Assembly: GCF_000834655.1 (NCBI RefSeq)
Contig: NZ_JXQQ01000048.1
Location: forward strand, 62,001-126,000
Direction: 5' to 3'
Origin: Variovorax paradoxus
GTDB lineage: Bacteria; Pseudomonadota; Gammaproteobacteria; Burkholderiales; Burkholderiaceae_C
DNA length: 64,000 nucleotides
In this document: one piece after another, positions 48,665 through 57,548 of the stretch
Layout: each line of letters starts with the position of its first letter
Numbering within the stretch: the first letter of the stretch is position 1
Notes under the pieces: generated by a model
Database searches by the model: none
Told to the model about the DNA's origin: nothing
Seen by the model: only the letters and a program-made list of their open reading frames with translations
Position numbers and translations under genes: made by a program

Positions 48665-50620
48665 TCAAGGCGTCATCAGCTCGTAGAGCACCATGCGCGT
48701 CTGCCGGCCGCGCAGCTCCACAAGCTCCTCGATGCGGCGCGTGCTCAGGCGCCCCTTCAGGCCCTCGAAGGTGTCTTCCGACACCAAAGTCTGCGTGCCC
48801 AGCTGCTTGTTGATGCCCTCGATGCGGCTGGCCACGTTGATGACATCGCCGAAGGCCGTGTAGGAGAGCCGGTCGTTCGATCCCAGCACCCCTGCGATCA
48901 CCACGCCGGTGTGGATGCCGATGCGGGTGCGGAATTCGGGCAGCCCCTTGGCGCGCCATTTCCGGTTGAGCTCGTTCATCTGCGCATGCAGCTGCAGCGC
49001 GGCGAGGCACGCGCGGTACTCCGCATCCTTCATGTCCGCCGGTGCGCCCCACAGCACCATGATGCCGTCGCCGATGAACTTGTCGACCACGCCGCCGTAG
49101 CGCGCGAACACGCCCGTCGCAAGGTTGAAGTACTCGGTCAGCATGCCCACCAGCACGTCGATGGGAAGGGACTCCGAGATCGAGGTGAAGCCCCCCACGT
49201 CGGTGAACATCACCGTCACGCGGCGCGCCGCGCCGTTGGGCGCGAGCGAATGCCCTTCGGCCACGAGCTGGTTGATCACGTCCACCGGCACGAACTTGCT
49301 GAATGCCTTGAGGCTGCGCGCCGAGTCGTCCAGCGCCTGGTCCAGGTGCTGGATCTCCAGCACGCGGCTGGGTTCGCGCGGCAGGTTGTCCAGCTCCAGC
49401 AGGCCGATGCGACGCGCGATGCGCGAGAGGTTCTCCACCGGCGCCGTCACCAGCTTGGAGAGCTTGAGCGACATGAACAGCGCCATTCCCAGGAACACCA
49501 GCGCCAGCAGCAGCCCCCAGAGCACCGCGCGGCGCAGGTCGCCCAGCACCATGTCCTCGGGCACCCAGCTCACCAGCTCCCAGCCCGTGGACGGGATGAG
49601 CGAGGTCTGCACCAGGTAGCGCTGTCCGTCGAAGTCGAACGAGAAGGTCGAGTCGTCGCCGCCGCCCGCGGTGCCGTCGGCCACCATGTGCTCATGGAGC
49701 GCGCCGAGCACGCCCGAGGGCGGCTCCAGCTTGTGCAGCACGCCCGGCTGGTCGCTGCGTGCCAGCACCTTGCTGTCGGCGCTCAGGAGCGCGCTGTTGC
49801 CGTAGCCGTTGCTGCTGAACAGGCGCACGAACTCCGACAGCCGCCCGAGCGACACGTCGCCCGCCGCCACCAGCGCCTTGGTGCCGCCTTCGGCGTAGCG
49901 GCGCGCGCTCGGCAGCGCATAGGTCACGCCCAGTTCCTGGGCCGCGGCGAACACGTAGGGCTGCGTCCATGTCGGCTGCTGCGTCTTGGTGGCCTGCTGG
50001 AACCAGCCGCGCCGGGTCGGGTCGTAGCTGCTGCGAAAGGACTCGATGCGCTGCGTGGCAAAGCGCTGCTGCACGTCCAGTTCGGCCCCGAAGGGACGCT
50101 TGTAGTGCCAGGTCTCGGTGGTGAAGTCCGCGCCGAGCGCGATGTGCCGGATCGCGGGCACCGGGTAGCGCAGCGCCATCAGCATCTGGCCGCTCTCGTT
50201 GGCCACGTACACGCTGTCGAGCTCGGGCGATTGCTGCAACAGCGTCCAGAGCAACTCCGAGGTGCGGTCGACATGCTCGCCCGCGGGGCTCAGGCTCGGC
50301 GCGCTGCCGATGGCGCCGACCACCGACTCTGCCTTGGCAAGGAATGCGAGCACCTTGTCCTCGATCCGGTCGTGGTTGGCCCGGTGCGCGGAAGTGCCGA
50401 TGTTCGACACCAGCCGCTGCGAGCCCCAGTAGCCGAGCGAGACCAGCAGCAACGACTGGGCCAGGGCGACCGCGCTGACGATGGTGCCCACGTCGACCCT
50501 GAAGTGGCGCGAGCGCCGGGGCGGTGCCTCGGGACCTGCCGCCGGCGGCGTGCGCACGCCAGTGGGTTCAAACGGCGGCTTTCCCGCCACATCCGGAGAT
50601 CCGGACGAGTTCATGTTCAT
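48665..50620 (-). CDS. Membrane adenylate cyclase with extracytoplasmic sensor
   Basis: The 651-residue protein has two membrane segments (near 46-64 and 366-385) around a ~300-residue periplasmic sensor that resembles a dCache domain, then a HAMP-like linker (~386-440) and a class III cyclase domain (~465-650). The metal Asps are Asp474 (FTDVGG) and Asp518 (FIGDG). Lys514 and Asp592 are the pair that selects ATP, with Asn595 and Arg599 for transition-state support. So it likely makes cAMP in response to an external signal. The ATG at 50620 follows GGGAG; the frame opens earlier without recognisable sequence. Confidence 0.9.
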   Translation of the reverse strand: MNMNSSGSPDVAGKPPFEPTGVRTPPAAGPEAPPRRSRHFRVDVGTIVSAVALAQSLLLVSLGYWGSQRLVSNIGTSAHRANHDRIEDKVLAFLAKAESVVGAIGSAPSLSPAGEHVDRTSELLWTLLQQSPELDSVYVANESGQMLMALRYPVPAIRHIALGADFTTETWHYKRPFGAELDVQQRFATQRIESFRSSYDPTRRGWFQQATKTQQPTWTQPYVFAAAQELGVTYALPSARRYAEGGTKALVAAGDVSLGRLSEFVRLFSSNGYGNSALLSADSKVLARSDQPGVLHKLEPPSGVLGALHEHMVADGTAGGGDDSTFSFDFDGQRYLVQTSLIPSTGWELVSWVPEDMVLGDLRRAVLWGLLLALVFLGMALFMSLKLSKLVTAPVENLSRIARRIGLLELDNLPREPSRVLEIQHLDQALDDSARSLKAFSKFVPVDVINQLVAEGHSLAPNGAARRVTVMFTDVGGFTSISESLPIDVLVGMLTEYFNLATGVFARYGGVVDKFIGDGIMVLWGAPADMKDAEYRACLAALQLHAQMNELNRKWRAKGLPEFRTRIGIHTGVVIAGVLGSNDRLSYTAFGDVINVASRIEGINKQLGTQTLVSEDTFEGLKGRLSTRRIEELVELRGRQTRMVLYELMTP

Positions 50621-50765
50621 ACAGCTCCCTGTCGACCGTCGAACGCATCCGCTGCGGGTCGGCCGCGGATCGGCGCCAGGGTGTCCTGCCGTTCCGATCG
50701 TTGGGTGTCGGAAATTCTGGAAGGCGCGCCCGGCGCGACAGGGATTTTGCGCGACTTCGGCTTTT

Positions 50766-50783
50766 CCGTGCATTAGTGCACGG
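50766..50783. promoter_or_regulatory. Perfect palindrome ccgtgca-ttag-tgcacgg upstream of the cyclase
   Basis: Two perfect 7-bp arms and a 4-bp loop sit 146 bp upstream of the adenylate cyclase start, in the 184-bp gap after the oxygenase stop. On one side it is preceded by ctttt. It could be an operator or a hairpin that ends the oxygenase-side region. Nothing else is seen in 50621-50804. Confidence 0.4.
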
Positions 50784-50804
50784 TTGTTCGGCAGTCCGGA
50801 GGTC

Positions 50805-51515
50805 TCAGCGCGCGTCGTGGAAGATGAGGCCCACCGTGTGGCGGCGCCCCGAGCGCAGGCGGCTCACGCCGTGGCGCATGGTCACGCGGTAGGTGCCGCG
50901 CGAGCCCGCCACCGGGCGCTGGTTGACCGCGAAGATCACCGCCTCGCCCTGCGCGAGCGACACCACCTCGGCGCGCGACTGCATGCGTGGGCGCTGCTCG
51001 GTGAGCACGAACTCGCCGCCGGTGAAGTCCTCGCCCGGCCGGCTCAGCAGCACCGTGAGCTGCAGCGGAAACTGCAGGTCGCCGTACAGGTCCTGGTGCA
51101 GGCAGTTGTAGTCGCCCTCGTCGTAGCGCAGCAGCAGCGGGGTGGGGCGCAGCTGGCCTGCCGCATGGCAGCGCGCGAGGTACGCCGCGTGATCGGGCGG
51201 GTAGTCGGCCGGCTGGCCCATGGCGCTGGCCCAGGCATTGGCCAGCGGCGCGAGGCGTTCGTACAGCGCGCTGCGCCACGCAGCCACGATCTGCGGCAGC
51301 GGGTTCGCGAAGTACTGGTACTCGCCCTGCCCGAAGCCGTGCCGCTGCATCACCACGCGGCTGCGGAAATGGCCGCCTTCGTCGTACATCGCCGCGAGCT
51401 GGGCGCATTCCTTCGGGGTGAACAGCTGGCCGGTGGCGGCGCAGCCGCGGGCGGCCAGATCGGTCTCGATGCGGGGCCAGTCGAGCGCGTCGATGCGCAA
51501 AGCATGGGTTGTCAT
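50805..51515 (-). CDS. 2-oxoglutarate/Fe(II) dioxygenase
   Basis: The 236-residue protein has the iron motif H140-x-D142 in CLHQDLYGDL and H215 in MRHGVSRLR, followed ten residues later by Arg225 for 2-oxoglutarate. GGEFVLTEQRP is typical of the prolyl-hydroxylase-like branch. The substrate (protein, peptide or nucleic acid base) is not known. I start at ATG 51515. It is divergent from the small gene at 51633 (117-bp gap). Confidence 0.85.
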   Translation of the reverse strand: MTTHALRIDALDWPRIETDLAARGCAATGQLFTPKECAQLAAMYDEGGHFRSRVVMQRHGFGQGEYQYFANPLPQIVAAWRSALYERLAPLANAWASAMGQPADYPPDHAAYLARCHAAGQLRPTPLLLRYDEGDYNCLHQDLYGDLQFPLQLTVLLSRPGEDFTGGEFVLTEQRPRMQSRAEVVSLAQGEAVIFAVNQRPVAGSRGTYRVTMRHGVSRLRSGRRHTVGLIFHDAR

Positions 51516-51632
51516 GTCCGCAGTGTCTCGCCGCCGCGCGCGCGGGGCTCGCCGTATTCGGACACCGGTATGCGAGCGCGGCCTTTGACGCGCAGGCTGG
51601 TGGGCGCCGGGGGTTTGAGCGATCATCCGGCG

Positions 51633-51980
51633 ATGGCAAGAGAAAAATCCGTCGCGCGGGAAAGCACCGCCGCGCAGTTGGTCCAGGGACGGCCGGTTGC
51701 AACGCTGGGGCGCGGCATGACCTTGATCAAGACCGGTAAAGCCCCCCGTCCCGCGGTGCGCCCCGAGGACAACACAACCGTGCTTCTGAAGAAGGCGGCC
51801 CGCGCGCTCAACAAGCCCGGCATCGACAGGTCGGTCGTTTTCCACGGCCCCAATGCGGCCCGGATATTCGCCTACTACGCCGACCCGCAGGACCCGACCC
51901 GGGTCGTTCGCGAAGCGGCCGACGGCACCAAGGTCACCGGCAGCCTGGTCGACGGAAAGTTTCGCGCGAGCAAGGCGTGA
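51633..51980 (+). CDS. Small basic protein, partner of the zeta-like kinase
   Basis: The 115-residue protein has 15% Lys/Arg, an N-terminal part with TLGRGMTLIKTGKAPRP (near 24-40), and a C-terminal segment ARIFAYYADPQDPTRVV then GTKVTGSLVDGKF (near 75-112). I recognise no family. Its stop overlaps the GTG start of the zeta-like kinase (51977-51980), the layout of a toxin-antitoxin pair with the small gene first. It shares no visible similarity with the known epsilon or PezA antitoxins. An antitoxin role is inferred from position and size only. Confidence 0.65.
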   Translation: MAREKSVARESTAAQLVQGRPVATLGRGMTLIKTGKAPRPAVRPEDNTTVLLKKAARALNKPGIDRSVVFHGPNAARIFAYYADPQDPTRVVREAADGTKVTGSLVDGKFRASKA

Positions 51981-52798
51981 GCCGCCGCCCCCCGACGCTG
52001 GAAAAGCTCCTCGACCAGACGCGGGGCCCGCGTCCGGTGGCCTTCGTCCTGTCCGGCCACAACGGCGCCGGCAAATCCACGCTCTGGTACTCGCGCCTGG
52101 CCGGGTCGCTGCGCATGCCGCTCGTCAACGCCGACCGGATGATGATGTCCATCCTGCCCGATGCGGACCCCAAGACCGGCCACATCCCCGCCTGGGCTCA
52201 GCAGCTGCGCGACGACGACGAGAAATGGCAGGTGCTGTCGCAGGAGGGCGTGCGCGCCTTCAAGAGCCTGGTGATGGACCAGCGCATGCCCTTCGCCTTC
52301 GAGACGGTCTTCTCGCACTGGCAGCCCTTGCCCGGCGGCGGCCATGCGTCGAAAGCCGACGACATCCGCGCGATGCAGCAGGCGGGCTATTTCGTGGTCC
52401 TGCTGTTCGTGGGGCTGGTGTCAGTGGACATGTCGGTCTTTCGCGTGAGCACCCGAAAGCAGCAGGGCGGCCACGACGTGGATCGCAGGAAGCTCGTCGA
52501 GCGATTTCCGCGCACGCAGGCCGCGGTCGGGCATGCGACGCAGATCGCGAACATGACGCTCATGTTCGACAACAGCCGCTCCGAGAAGAATGCCTTCGCG
52601 CTGGTGCGGGCGCAGGCCAGGAGGAAGATCCTGTTCGATGCGCGGGACCCGCAGTTCGATGTCGATCCGGAACTGCGCGCCGTCTGCGACCCGTGGCTCG
52701 GGAAGGTCACCGGGCCTTTCAAGGCGCGTCGAAAACCATCGATCAAACCACCGGCGAAGAAGGCGGCATCGCCTGCGCCATCCGACACCAGGAAGTAA
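51977..52798 (+). CDS. Zeta-toxin-like P-loop kinase
   Basis: The 273-residue protein has Walker A GHNGAGKST at 27-35, then VNADRM at 50-55, as in zeta/PezT kinases, which place a substrate Asp or Glu after the N-D motif. FETVFSHW and the C-terminal VCDPWLG follow. Zeta toxins phosphorylate UDP-N-acetylglucosamine and block wall synthesis; chromosomal members may have other roles. The protein starts with GTG overlapping the small gene's stop, so the two are coupled. The C-terminal 25 residues are Lys/Pro/Ala-rich (RRKPSIKPPAKKAA). Confidence 0.78.
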   Translation: MSRRPPTLEKLLDQTRGPRPVAFVLSGHNGAGKSTLWYSRLAGSLRMPLVNADRMMMSILPDADPKTGHIPAWAQQLRDDDEKWQVLSQEGVRAFKSLVMDQRMPFAFETVFSHWQPLPGGGHASKADDIRAMQQAGYFVVLLFVGLVSVDMSVFRVSTRKQQGGHDVDRRKLVERFPRTQAAVGHATQIANMTLMFDNSRSEKNAFALVRAQARRKILFDARDPQFDVDPELRAVCDPWLGKVTGPFKARRKPSIKPPAKKAASPAPSDTRK

Positions 52799-52802
52799 TC
52801 CG

Positions 52803-53306
52803 ATGAACACACCTGCACACACGGCCGATCCAATCGCCGACGACTGGCAACTCCCCTGGGAAGGCGGCTGCCGCTGCGGCCAGGTGCGCCTGCGCATCAC
52901 GGCGCCGCCGCTGCTGTCGATGGCCTGCCACTGCACCGGTTGCCAGCGCATGAGCGCGAGCGCCTTCTCGCTGTCGCTCGCCATCCCGACACCGGGCTTC
53001 GAAGTCGTGTCCGGCGAGCCTGTCATCGGCGGCCTGCATGGCGACTCGCACCACTACTTCTGCCCGCGCTGCAAGAGCTGGATGTTCACCCGCACCGAGG
53101 GCATGGACGAGTTCGTCAACATCCGGCCCACGATGCTCGACCGCCACGAATGGTTCGTGCCGTTCATGGAAACCTGGACCGACGAGAAGCTGCCCTGGGC
53201 CGCGACGCCCGCGGTGCACAGCTTCGCCATGCTGCCCGATCTCGAGGCCTTTCCGGCGCTGATCCAGGCCTATGCGCTAGAGGGCGCGCGGCCCTCGAAG
53301 GCGTGA
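52803..53306 (+). CDS. GFA-family zinc protein (S-(hydroxymethyl)glutathione synthase-like)
   Basis: The 167-residue protein has the GFA zinc pattern: Cys23 and Cys25 (GCRCG), Cys42, Cys44 and Cys47 (CHCTGC), and Cys87 and Cys90 (CPRC). The family contains formaldehyde-activating proteins, but most members have no known role. It starts 4 bp after the kinase gene stop, hence is likely in the same transcript, and is convergent with the LysR gene. Confidence 0.85.
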   Translation: MNTPAHTADPIADDWQLPWEGGCRCGQVRLRITAPPLLSMACHCTGCQRMSASAFSLSLAIPTPGFEVVSGEPVIGGLHGDSHHYFCPRCKSWMFTRTEGMDEFVNIRPTMLDRHEWFVPFMETWTDEKLPWAATPAVHSFAMLPDLEAFPALIQAYALEGARPSKA

Positions 53307-53319
53307 GCGCTCGGGCCGG

Positions 53320-54222
53320 TCAGCCCTGGCGGGCCTGCGCCAGCAGCCAGTCGCTGAAGAACCTGAGCAGCGGCCGCTGGTCGGCCCGCTCCGGCGTCAC
53401 GAGGTAGTAGTTGCGCTCGCCCGAGAGCGGCCGGGCGCACGCCACCACCAGTTCGCCGCGCGCGAGTTCGTCGGCCACCAGCATCGTCGGCATCAGCGCG
53501 ACGCCCAGGCCGTGCGAGGCCGCCGCGGCGAGGATGGAGAACAGCTCGTAGCGCGGCCCACCGCGTGCGTTGGGTGCGTCGATCTGCTGCGCGTCGAACC
53601 ACTGGCGCCAGCCGTCGGGCCGCGTGCTCTGCTGCAGCAGCGGCATCTTCGCAATGACCGCGGGCGCCACGGCCTTGCCGCGCGGAAGCAGGGAAGGGCT
53701 GCACACCGGCACCACGTCCTCGTGCATCAGCAGCAGCGCGCGCGTGCCGGCCCAGTTCTCGACCTGCGCGGGCGTGCCGGCGTAGAGGGCCGCATCGAAC
53801 TCGGCATCGGCGAAGAGAAAGGGGCGGGTGCGCGTCTCGATGTGCACCACCACGTCGGGCTGCAGCGCGGCGAAGCCCTTCAGGCGCGGCATCAGCCAGC
53901 GCGTGGCGAAGGTGGGCACCGCCGCCAGCGAGAGCGAGCCGCCTTCGCCCTGGTGCGCCATGGCATCGAGCGTGTCGCGCTCCATCGCTTCGAGCCGCTT
54001 GGTGATCTGCCGCGCATAGGCCGCGCCGCTCGCGGTGAGCGCCACGCCGTGCCGCGTGCGGCGAAAGAGCGCGACGCCGAGGAACGCCTCGAGCGTGCCG
54101 ATCTGGCGCGACACCGCGCTCTGGGTGAGCGCGAGTTCCTGCGCGGCGCGCGTGTAGCTCTCGTGGCGCGCGGCGGCGTCGAAGCACACGAGGGTTTGCA
54201 GGGGTGGGATCTTGCGGCGCAT
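53320..54222 (-). CDS. LysR-family regulator of the glutarate genes (GcvA/GcdR-like)
   Basis: The 300-residue protein has the GcvA-type start (IPPLQTLVCFDAAARHESYTRAAQELALTQSAVSRQI) and typical LysR ligand domain. In Pseudomonas a LysR protein, GcdR, activates the divergently placed gcdH and gcdG genes in response to glutarate. The same layout is seen here, so this is its likely counterpart. I start at ATG 54222; an upstream ATG at 54294 adds 24 residues without family features. The 185-bp gap to gcdH contains ttgcaagacattctacaa (54284-54301), a weak dyad candidate. Confidence 0.85.
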   Translation of the reverse strand: MRRKIPPLQTLVCFDAAARHESYTRAAQELALTQSAVSRQIGTLEAFLGVALFRRTRHGVALTASGAAYARQITKRLEAMERDTLDAMAHQGEGGSLSLAAVPTFATRWLMPRLKGFAALQPDVVVHIETRTRPFLFADAEFDAALYAGTPAQVENWAGTRALLLMHEDVVPVCSPSLLPRGKAVAPAVIAKMPLLQQSTRPDGWRQWFDAQQIDAPNARGGPRYELFSILAAAASHGLGVALMPTMLVADELARGELVVACARPLSGERNYYLVTPERADQRPLLRFFSDWLLAQARQG

Positions 54223-54407
54223 GTATGCCTCGGGTGTATGTATGGAGACCGGGCCTCGCCAATGGCGGGGCCACTCGAACATCTTGCAAGACATTCTACA
54301 AACGCATATCTGGGTGAGGATTCATCGTTTGCGCCCAGCCCCTCGCGTGGCTAGGATCGCTCCCATCCCCCTCTTTTTCTCTTTTTCCCTCTTTCCGGAG
54401 ACAGCAC

Positions 54408-55607
54408 ATGGCCGCCAAAGCGCAATTCCACTGGGACGATCCCCTTCTTCTCGACCAGCAACTGACCGACGAAGAACGCATGATCCGCGACGCGGCCAAT
54501 GCCTACTGCCAGGAGCGCCTGGCGCCCCGGGTCATCGAGGGCTTCCGCACCGGCGAGACCGACCCCGCCATCTTTCGTGAAATGGGCGCGCTCGGCCTCC
54601 TCGGCCCCACGATTCCCGAGCAGTACGGCGGCCCCGGCCTCAACTACGTGGCCTATGGCCTGATCGCCCGCGAAGTCGAGCGCGTCGATTCGGGCTACCG
54701 CTCGATGGCCAGCGTGCAGAGCTCGCTGGTGATGGTGCCGATCTTCGAATTCGGCACCGAGGCGCAAAAGCAGAAGTTCCTGCCCAAGCTTGCCACCGGC
54801 GAATGGATCGGCTGCTTCGGCCTCACCGAACCCGACCACGGCTCCGACCCCGGCAGCATGGTCACCCGCGCCAAGAAGGTGCCGGGCGGCTATTCGCTCA
54901 GCGGCGCCAAGATGTGGATCAGCAACTCGCCCATCGCCGACGTGTTCGTCGTGTGGGCCAAGGAAGTCAGCGAAAGCGGCACGGTCGGCCCGATCCGCGG
55001 CTTCGTGCTCGAGAAGGGCATGAAGGGTCTCTCGGCTCCCGCGATCCACGGCAAGGTGGGCCTGCGCGCCAGCATCACCGGCGAAATCGTGATGGACGGC
55101 GTGTTCTGCCCCGAAGAGAACGCCTTCCCCGAAGTGCAAGGCTTGAAGGGCCCCTTCACCTGCCTGAACAGCGCCCGCTACGGCATCTCGTGGGGCGCGC
55201 TCGGTGCCGCCGAAGACTGCTGGCACCGCGCCCGCCAGTACACACTCGACCGCAAGCAGTTCGGCCGCCCGCTCGCGGCGAACCAGCTCATCCAGAAGAA
55301 GCTGGCCGACATGCAGACCGAGATCACGCTGGGCCTGCAAGGCAGCCTGCGCCTGGGCCGCATGAAGGACGAGGGCACCGCCTCCGTCGAGATCACCTCG
55401 ATCATGAAGCGCAACAACTGCGGCAAGGCTCTGGACATCGCCCGCCTGGCGCGCGACATGATGGGCGGTAACGGCATCAGCGACGAGTTCGGCGTGGCCC
55501 GCCACCTGGTGAACCTCGAAGTGGTCAACACCTACGAAGGCACGCACGACATCCACGCGCTGATCCTGGGCCGCGCGATCACCGGCATCGCCGCTTTCGC
55601 GAACTAA
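54408..55607 (+). CDS. gcdH: Glutaryl-CoA dehydrogenase
   Basis: The 399-residue acyl-CoA dehydrogenase has the catalytic base Glu377 in YEGTHDIHAL, and the sequence SGYRSMASVQSSLVM near 95-110, typical of glutaryl-CoA dehydrogenase with its substrate Arg. GCFGLTEPDHGSDPGS is the FAD-contacting region. It oxidises and decarboxylates glutaryl-CoA to crotonyl-CoA, the end of lysine, tryptophan and some aromatic pathways. It starts with AUG after GGAGA and is followed by the CoA-transferase after 6 bp. Confidence 0.95.
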   Translation: MAAKAQFHWDDPLLLDQQLTDEERMIRDAANAYCQERLAPRVIEGFRTGETDPAIFREMGALGLLGPTIPEQYGGPGLNYVAYGLIAREVERVDSGYRSMASVQSSLVMVPIFEFGTEAQKQKFLPKLATGEWIGCFGLTEPDHGSDPGSMVTRAKKVPGGYSLSGAKMWISNSPIADVFVVWAKEVSESGTVGPIRGFVLEKGMKGLSAPAIHGKVGLRASITGEIVMDGVFCPEENAFPEVQGLKGPFTCLNSARYGISWGALGAAEDCWHRARQYTLDRKQFGRPLAANQLIQKKLADMQTEITLGLQGSLRLGRMKDEGTASVEITSIMKRNNCGKALDIARLARDMMGGNGISDEFGVARHLVNLEVVNTYEGTHDIHALILGRAITGIAAFAN

Positions 55608-55613
55608 GCGCGA

Positions 55614-56849
55614 ATGACCAAGCCCGCAGCCCTGGACGGCATCAAGGTCCTGGATCTGTCCCGCGTGCTCGCGGGCCCGTGGTGCACGCAGATCCTCGCG
55701 GACCTGGGTGCCGACGTCATCAAGATCGAGCGCCCCGGCGTGGGCGACGACACGCGCACCTGGGGCCCGCCGTTCATCAAGGACGCGGACGGCAACGACA
55801 CCGACCAGGCCAGCTACTTCACCGCCTGCAACCGCAACAAGCGCTCGGTCACGGTCGACATGGCCACGGCCGACGGGCAGGCGCTGCTGCAGCAGATGGC
55901 GGCGCAGGCCGACATCGTGGTGGAGAACTTCAAGACCGGTGGCCTCAAGCAATACGGCCTCGACCAGGAGAGCCTGCGCGCGGCCAACCCACGCCTCATC
56001 TATTGCAGCGTGACCGGCTTCGGCCACGACGGCCCGTACGCCGAGCGCGCGGGCTACGACCTGATGATCCAGGCCATGACCGGCATGATGAGCATCACCG
56101 GCCGTCCCGACGACGTGCCCGGCGGCGGCCCGTTGCGCGTGGGCGTGGCGCTCACCGACCTGTTCACCGGCGTCTACGCGAGCACCGCAATCCTCGCTGC
56201 ACTGCAGGTGCGCGACCGCACCGGCGAAGGCCAGCACATCGACATGGCGCTGCTCGACGTGGGCATGGCCATCCTGGCCAACCAGGCGAGTGCGTTCCTC
56301 AACACCGGCAAGGCGCCGCAGCGGCAGGGCAACACGCACCCGAGCCTGGCGCCCTACCAGGACTTTCCGACGCTCGATGGCTCGATGCTGCTGGCCATCG
56401 GCAACAACGGGCAGTTCGCGCGTTTCTGCGAAGCGGCCGGCCACGCGGAGTGGGCGGCCGATGCGCGCTTTGCGACCAACACGCTGCGCGTGAAGCACCG
56501 CGGCGTGCTGATCCCGATGATGGAAGAACTCACCCGCACCCGCAGCACCGCCGACTGGGTCGCGCTGCTCGAAGACAAGGCGGTGCCCTGCGGCCCGATC
56601 AACGACATCGCGCAGGCCTTCGACGACGCGCAGGTCAAGGCGCGGGGCCTGGCGGTCACGCTGCCGCGCGATGCGGGCGACGGCATCGCCAGCATCACCG
56701 GCGTGGCGAGCCCGCTGCGCCTCTCGGCCACACCGCCCGTGCTGCGCCATGCGCCGCCGGCGCTCGGGCAGCACACGCGCGAAGTGCTGGCCGAGTTCGG
56801 CATCGACGCCGCGCGATTCGACGCCCTGCGCTCGGCGGGCGTGGTCTGA
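55614..56849 (+). CDS. gcdG: Class III CoA-transferase, probably glutarate CoA-transferase
   Basis: The 411-residue CaiB/BaiF-type protein has the nucleophile Asp149 in AGYDLMIQA and the family opening LDGIKVLDLSRVLAGPWCTQ. Beside gcdH it most likely transfers CoA from succinyl-CoA to glutarate, as in Pseudomonas gcdG and the human homologue SUGCT. The start lies 6 bp after gcdH. Function from context and family; no substrate motif proves it. Confidence 0.86.
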   Translation: MTKPAALDGIKVLDLSRVLAGPWCTQILADLGADVIKIERPGVGDDTRTWGPPFIKDADGNDTDQASYFTACNRNKRSVTVDMATADGQALLQQMAAQADIVVENFKTGGLKQYGLDQESLRAANPRLIYCSVTGFGHDGPYAERAGYDLMIQAMTGMMSITGRPDDVPGGGPLRVGVALTDLFTGVYASTAILAALQVRDRTGEGQHIDMALLDVGMAILANQASAFLNTGKAPQRQGNTHPSLAPYQDFPTLDGSMLLAIGNNGQFARFCEAAGHAEWAADARFATNTLRVKHRGVLIPMMEELTRTRSTADWVALLEDKAVPCGPINDIAQAFDDAQVKARGLAVTLPRDAGDGIASITGVASPLRLSATPPVLRHAPPALGQHTREVLAEFGIDAARFDALRSAGVV

Positions 56850-56865
56850 AGAAAGACGGCCGGCC

Positions 56866-57297
56866 ATGACGGGTCCGATGCACAGCCCCCCGTTCGCGGT
56901 GCTGCGCATCGACCACGTCGTGCTGCGCGTGAAGGACATCGAACGCGCGATCGCCTTCTACCGCGACGTGCTCGGCTGCACGGTCGAGAAGCGCCGCGAC
57001 GACCTGGGGCTCGTGCACATGCGCGTCGGCGCAAGCCTCATCGACCTGATCACGCCCGACGGCCCGCTGGGCAAGCAGGGCGGTGCATTGGCCGGCAAGG
57101 AAGGCCGCAACGTCGACCACCTGTGCCTGCGCATCGAGCCTTTCGACGAAACGGCGATCCGCGCCTCGATGGCACGGCACGGCGTGCCGGTGCACGGCGA
57201 CGTGCAGAACAACTTCGGTGCCGAGGGCAACGGGCCCTCGATCTATATCTCCGACCCCGACGGCAACGGCGTCGAGCTCAAGGGCGCGGCCGGCTGA
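56866..57297 (+). CDS. VOC-family (glyoxalase-like) protein
   Basis: The 143-residue protein has the beta-alpha-beta-beta-beta modules of the vicinal oxygen chelate family: RIDHVVLRVKDIERAIAFY then VDHLCLRIE and IYISDPDGNGVELKG. Metal-binding His and Glu are at the usual places (H of IDHVVL, HLCLR, and Glu of VELKG). It follows the CoA-transferase by 16 bp. The role in glutarate use is unknown. Confidence 0.85.
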   Translation: MTGPMHSPPFAVLRIDHVVLRVKDIERAIAFYRDVLGCTVEKRRDDLGLVHMRVGASLIDLITPDGPLGKQGGALAGKEGRNVDHLCLRIEPFDETAIRASMARHGVPVHGDVQNNFGAEGNGPSIYISDPDGNGVELKGAAG

Positions 57298-57459
57298 GCG
57301 CCGGCCTTTCGTCCACCCCTTCCCCTTCTTTTTTGAAGTGCAGTGCGGCCCGCGAGGGCCGATTTGTACGCCAGTGTGTCCAGCCGGCGAGGCGCACACA
57401 CGCGCATGCAAAACCGCCCGGATCCCGACACATCGCAGATACAGCCTGTCGATGTAATT

Positions 57460-57498
57460 CATTCATCGCCACACGGCACCCCGACGTAGCGATGAATG
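57460..57498. promoter_or_regulatory. Inverted repeat cattcatcgc-N19-gcgatgaatg
   Basis: The 10-bp arms at 57460-57469 and 57489-57498 are perfect complements, 51 bp before the start of the small secreted protein gene. It may be an operator or a leader hairpin. The rest of the 251-bp gap 57298-57548 shows no gene. Confidence 0.5.
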
Positions 57499-57548
57499 TC
57501 CCGATGGAACACTTGCTCACCGACTCACTTTTTTTGAAAGACACCGCC

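Noticed and set aside
50766..50783. Palindrome as a BoxR site
   Set aside because: It contains TGCA twice but with a 4-base, not 6-base, spacing, and lies far from aromatic genes.
54284..54301. ttgcaagacattctacaa as a GcdR site
   Set aside because: Only TTG/CAA arms agree; too weak to list as a separate feature, mentioned with the LysR gene.
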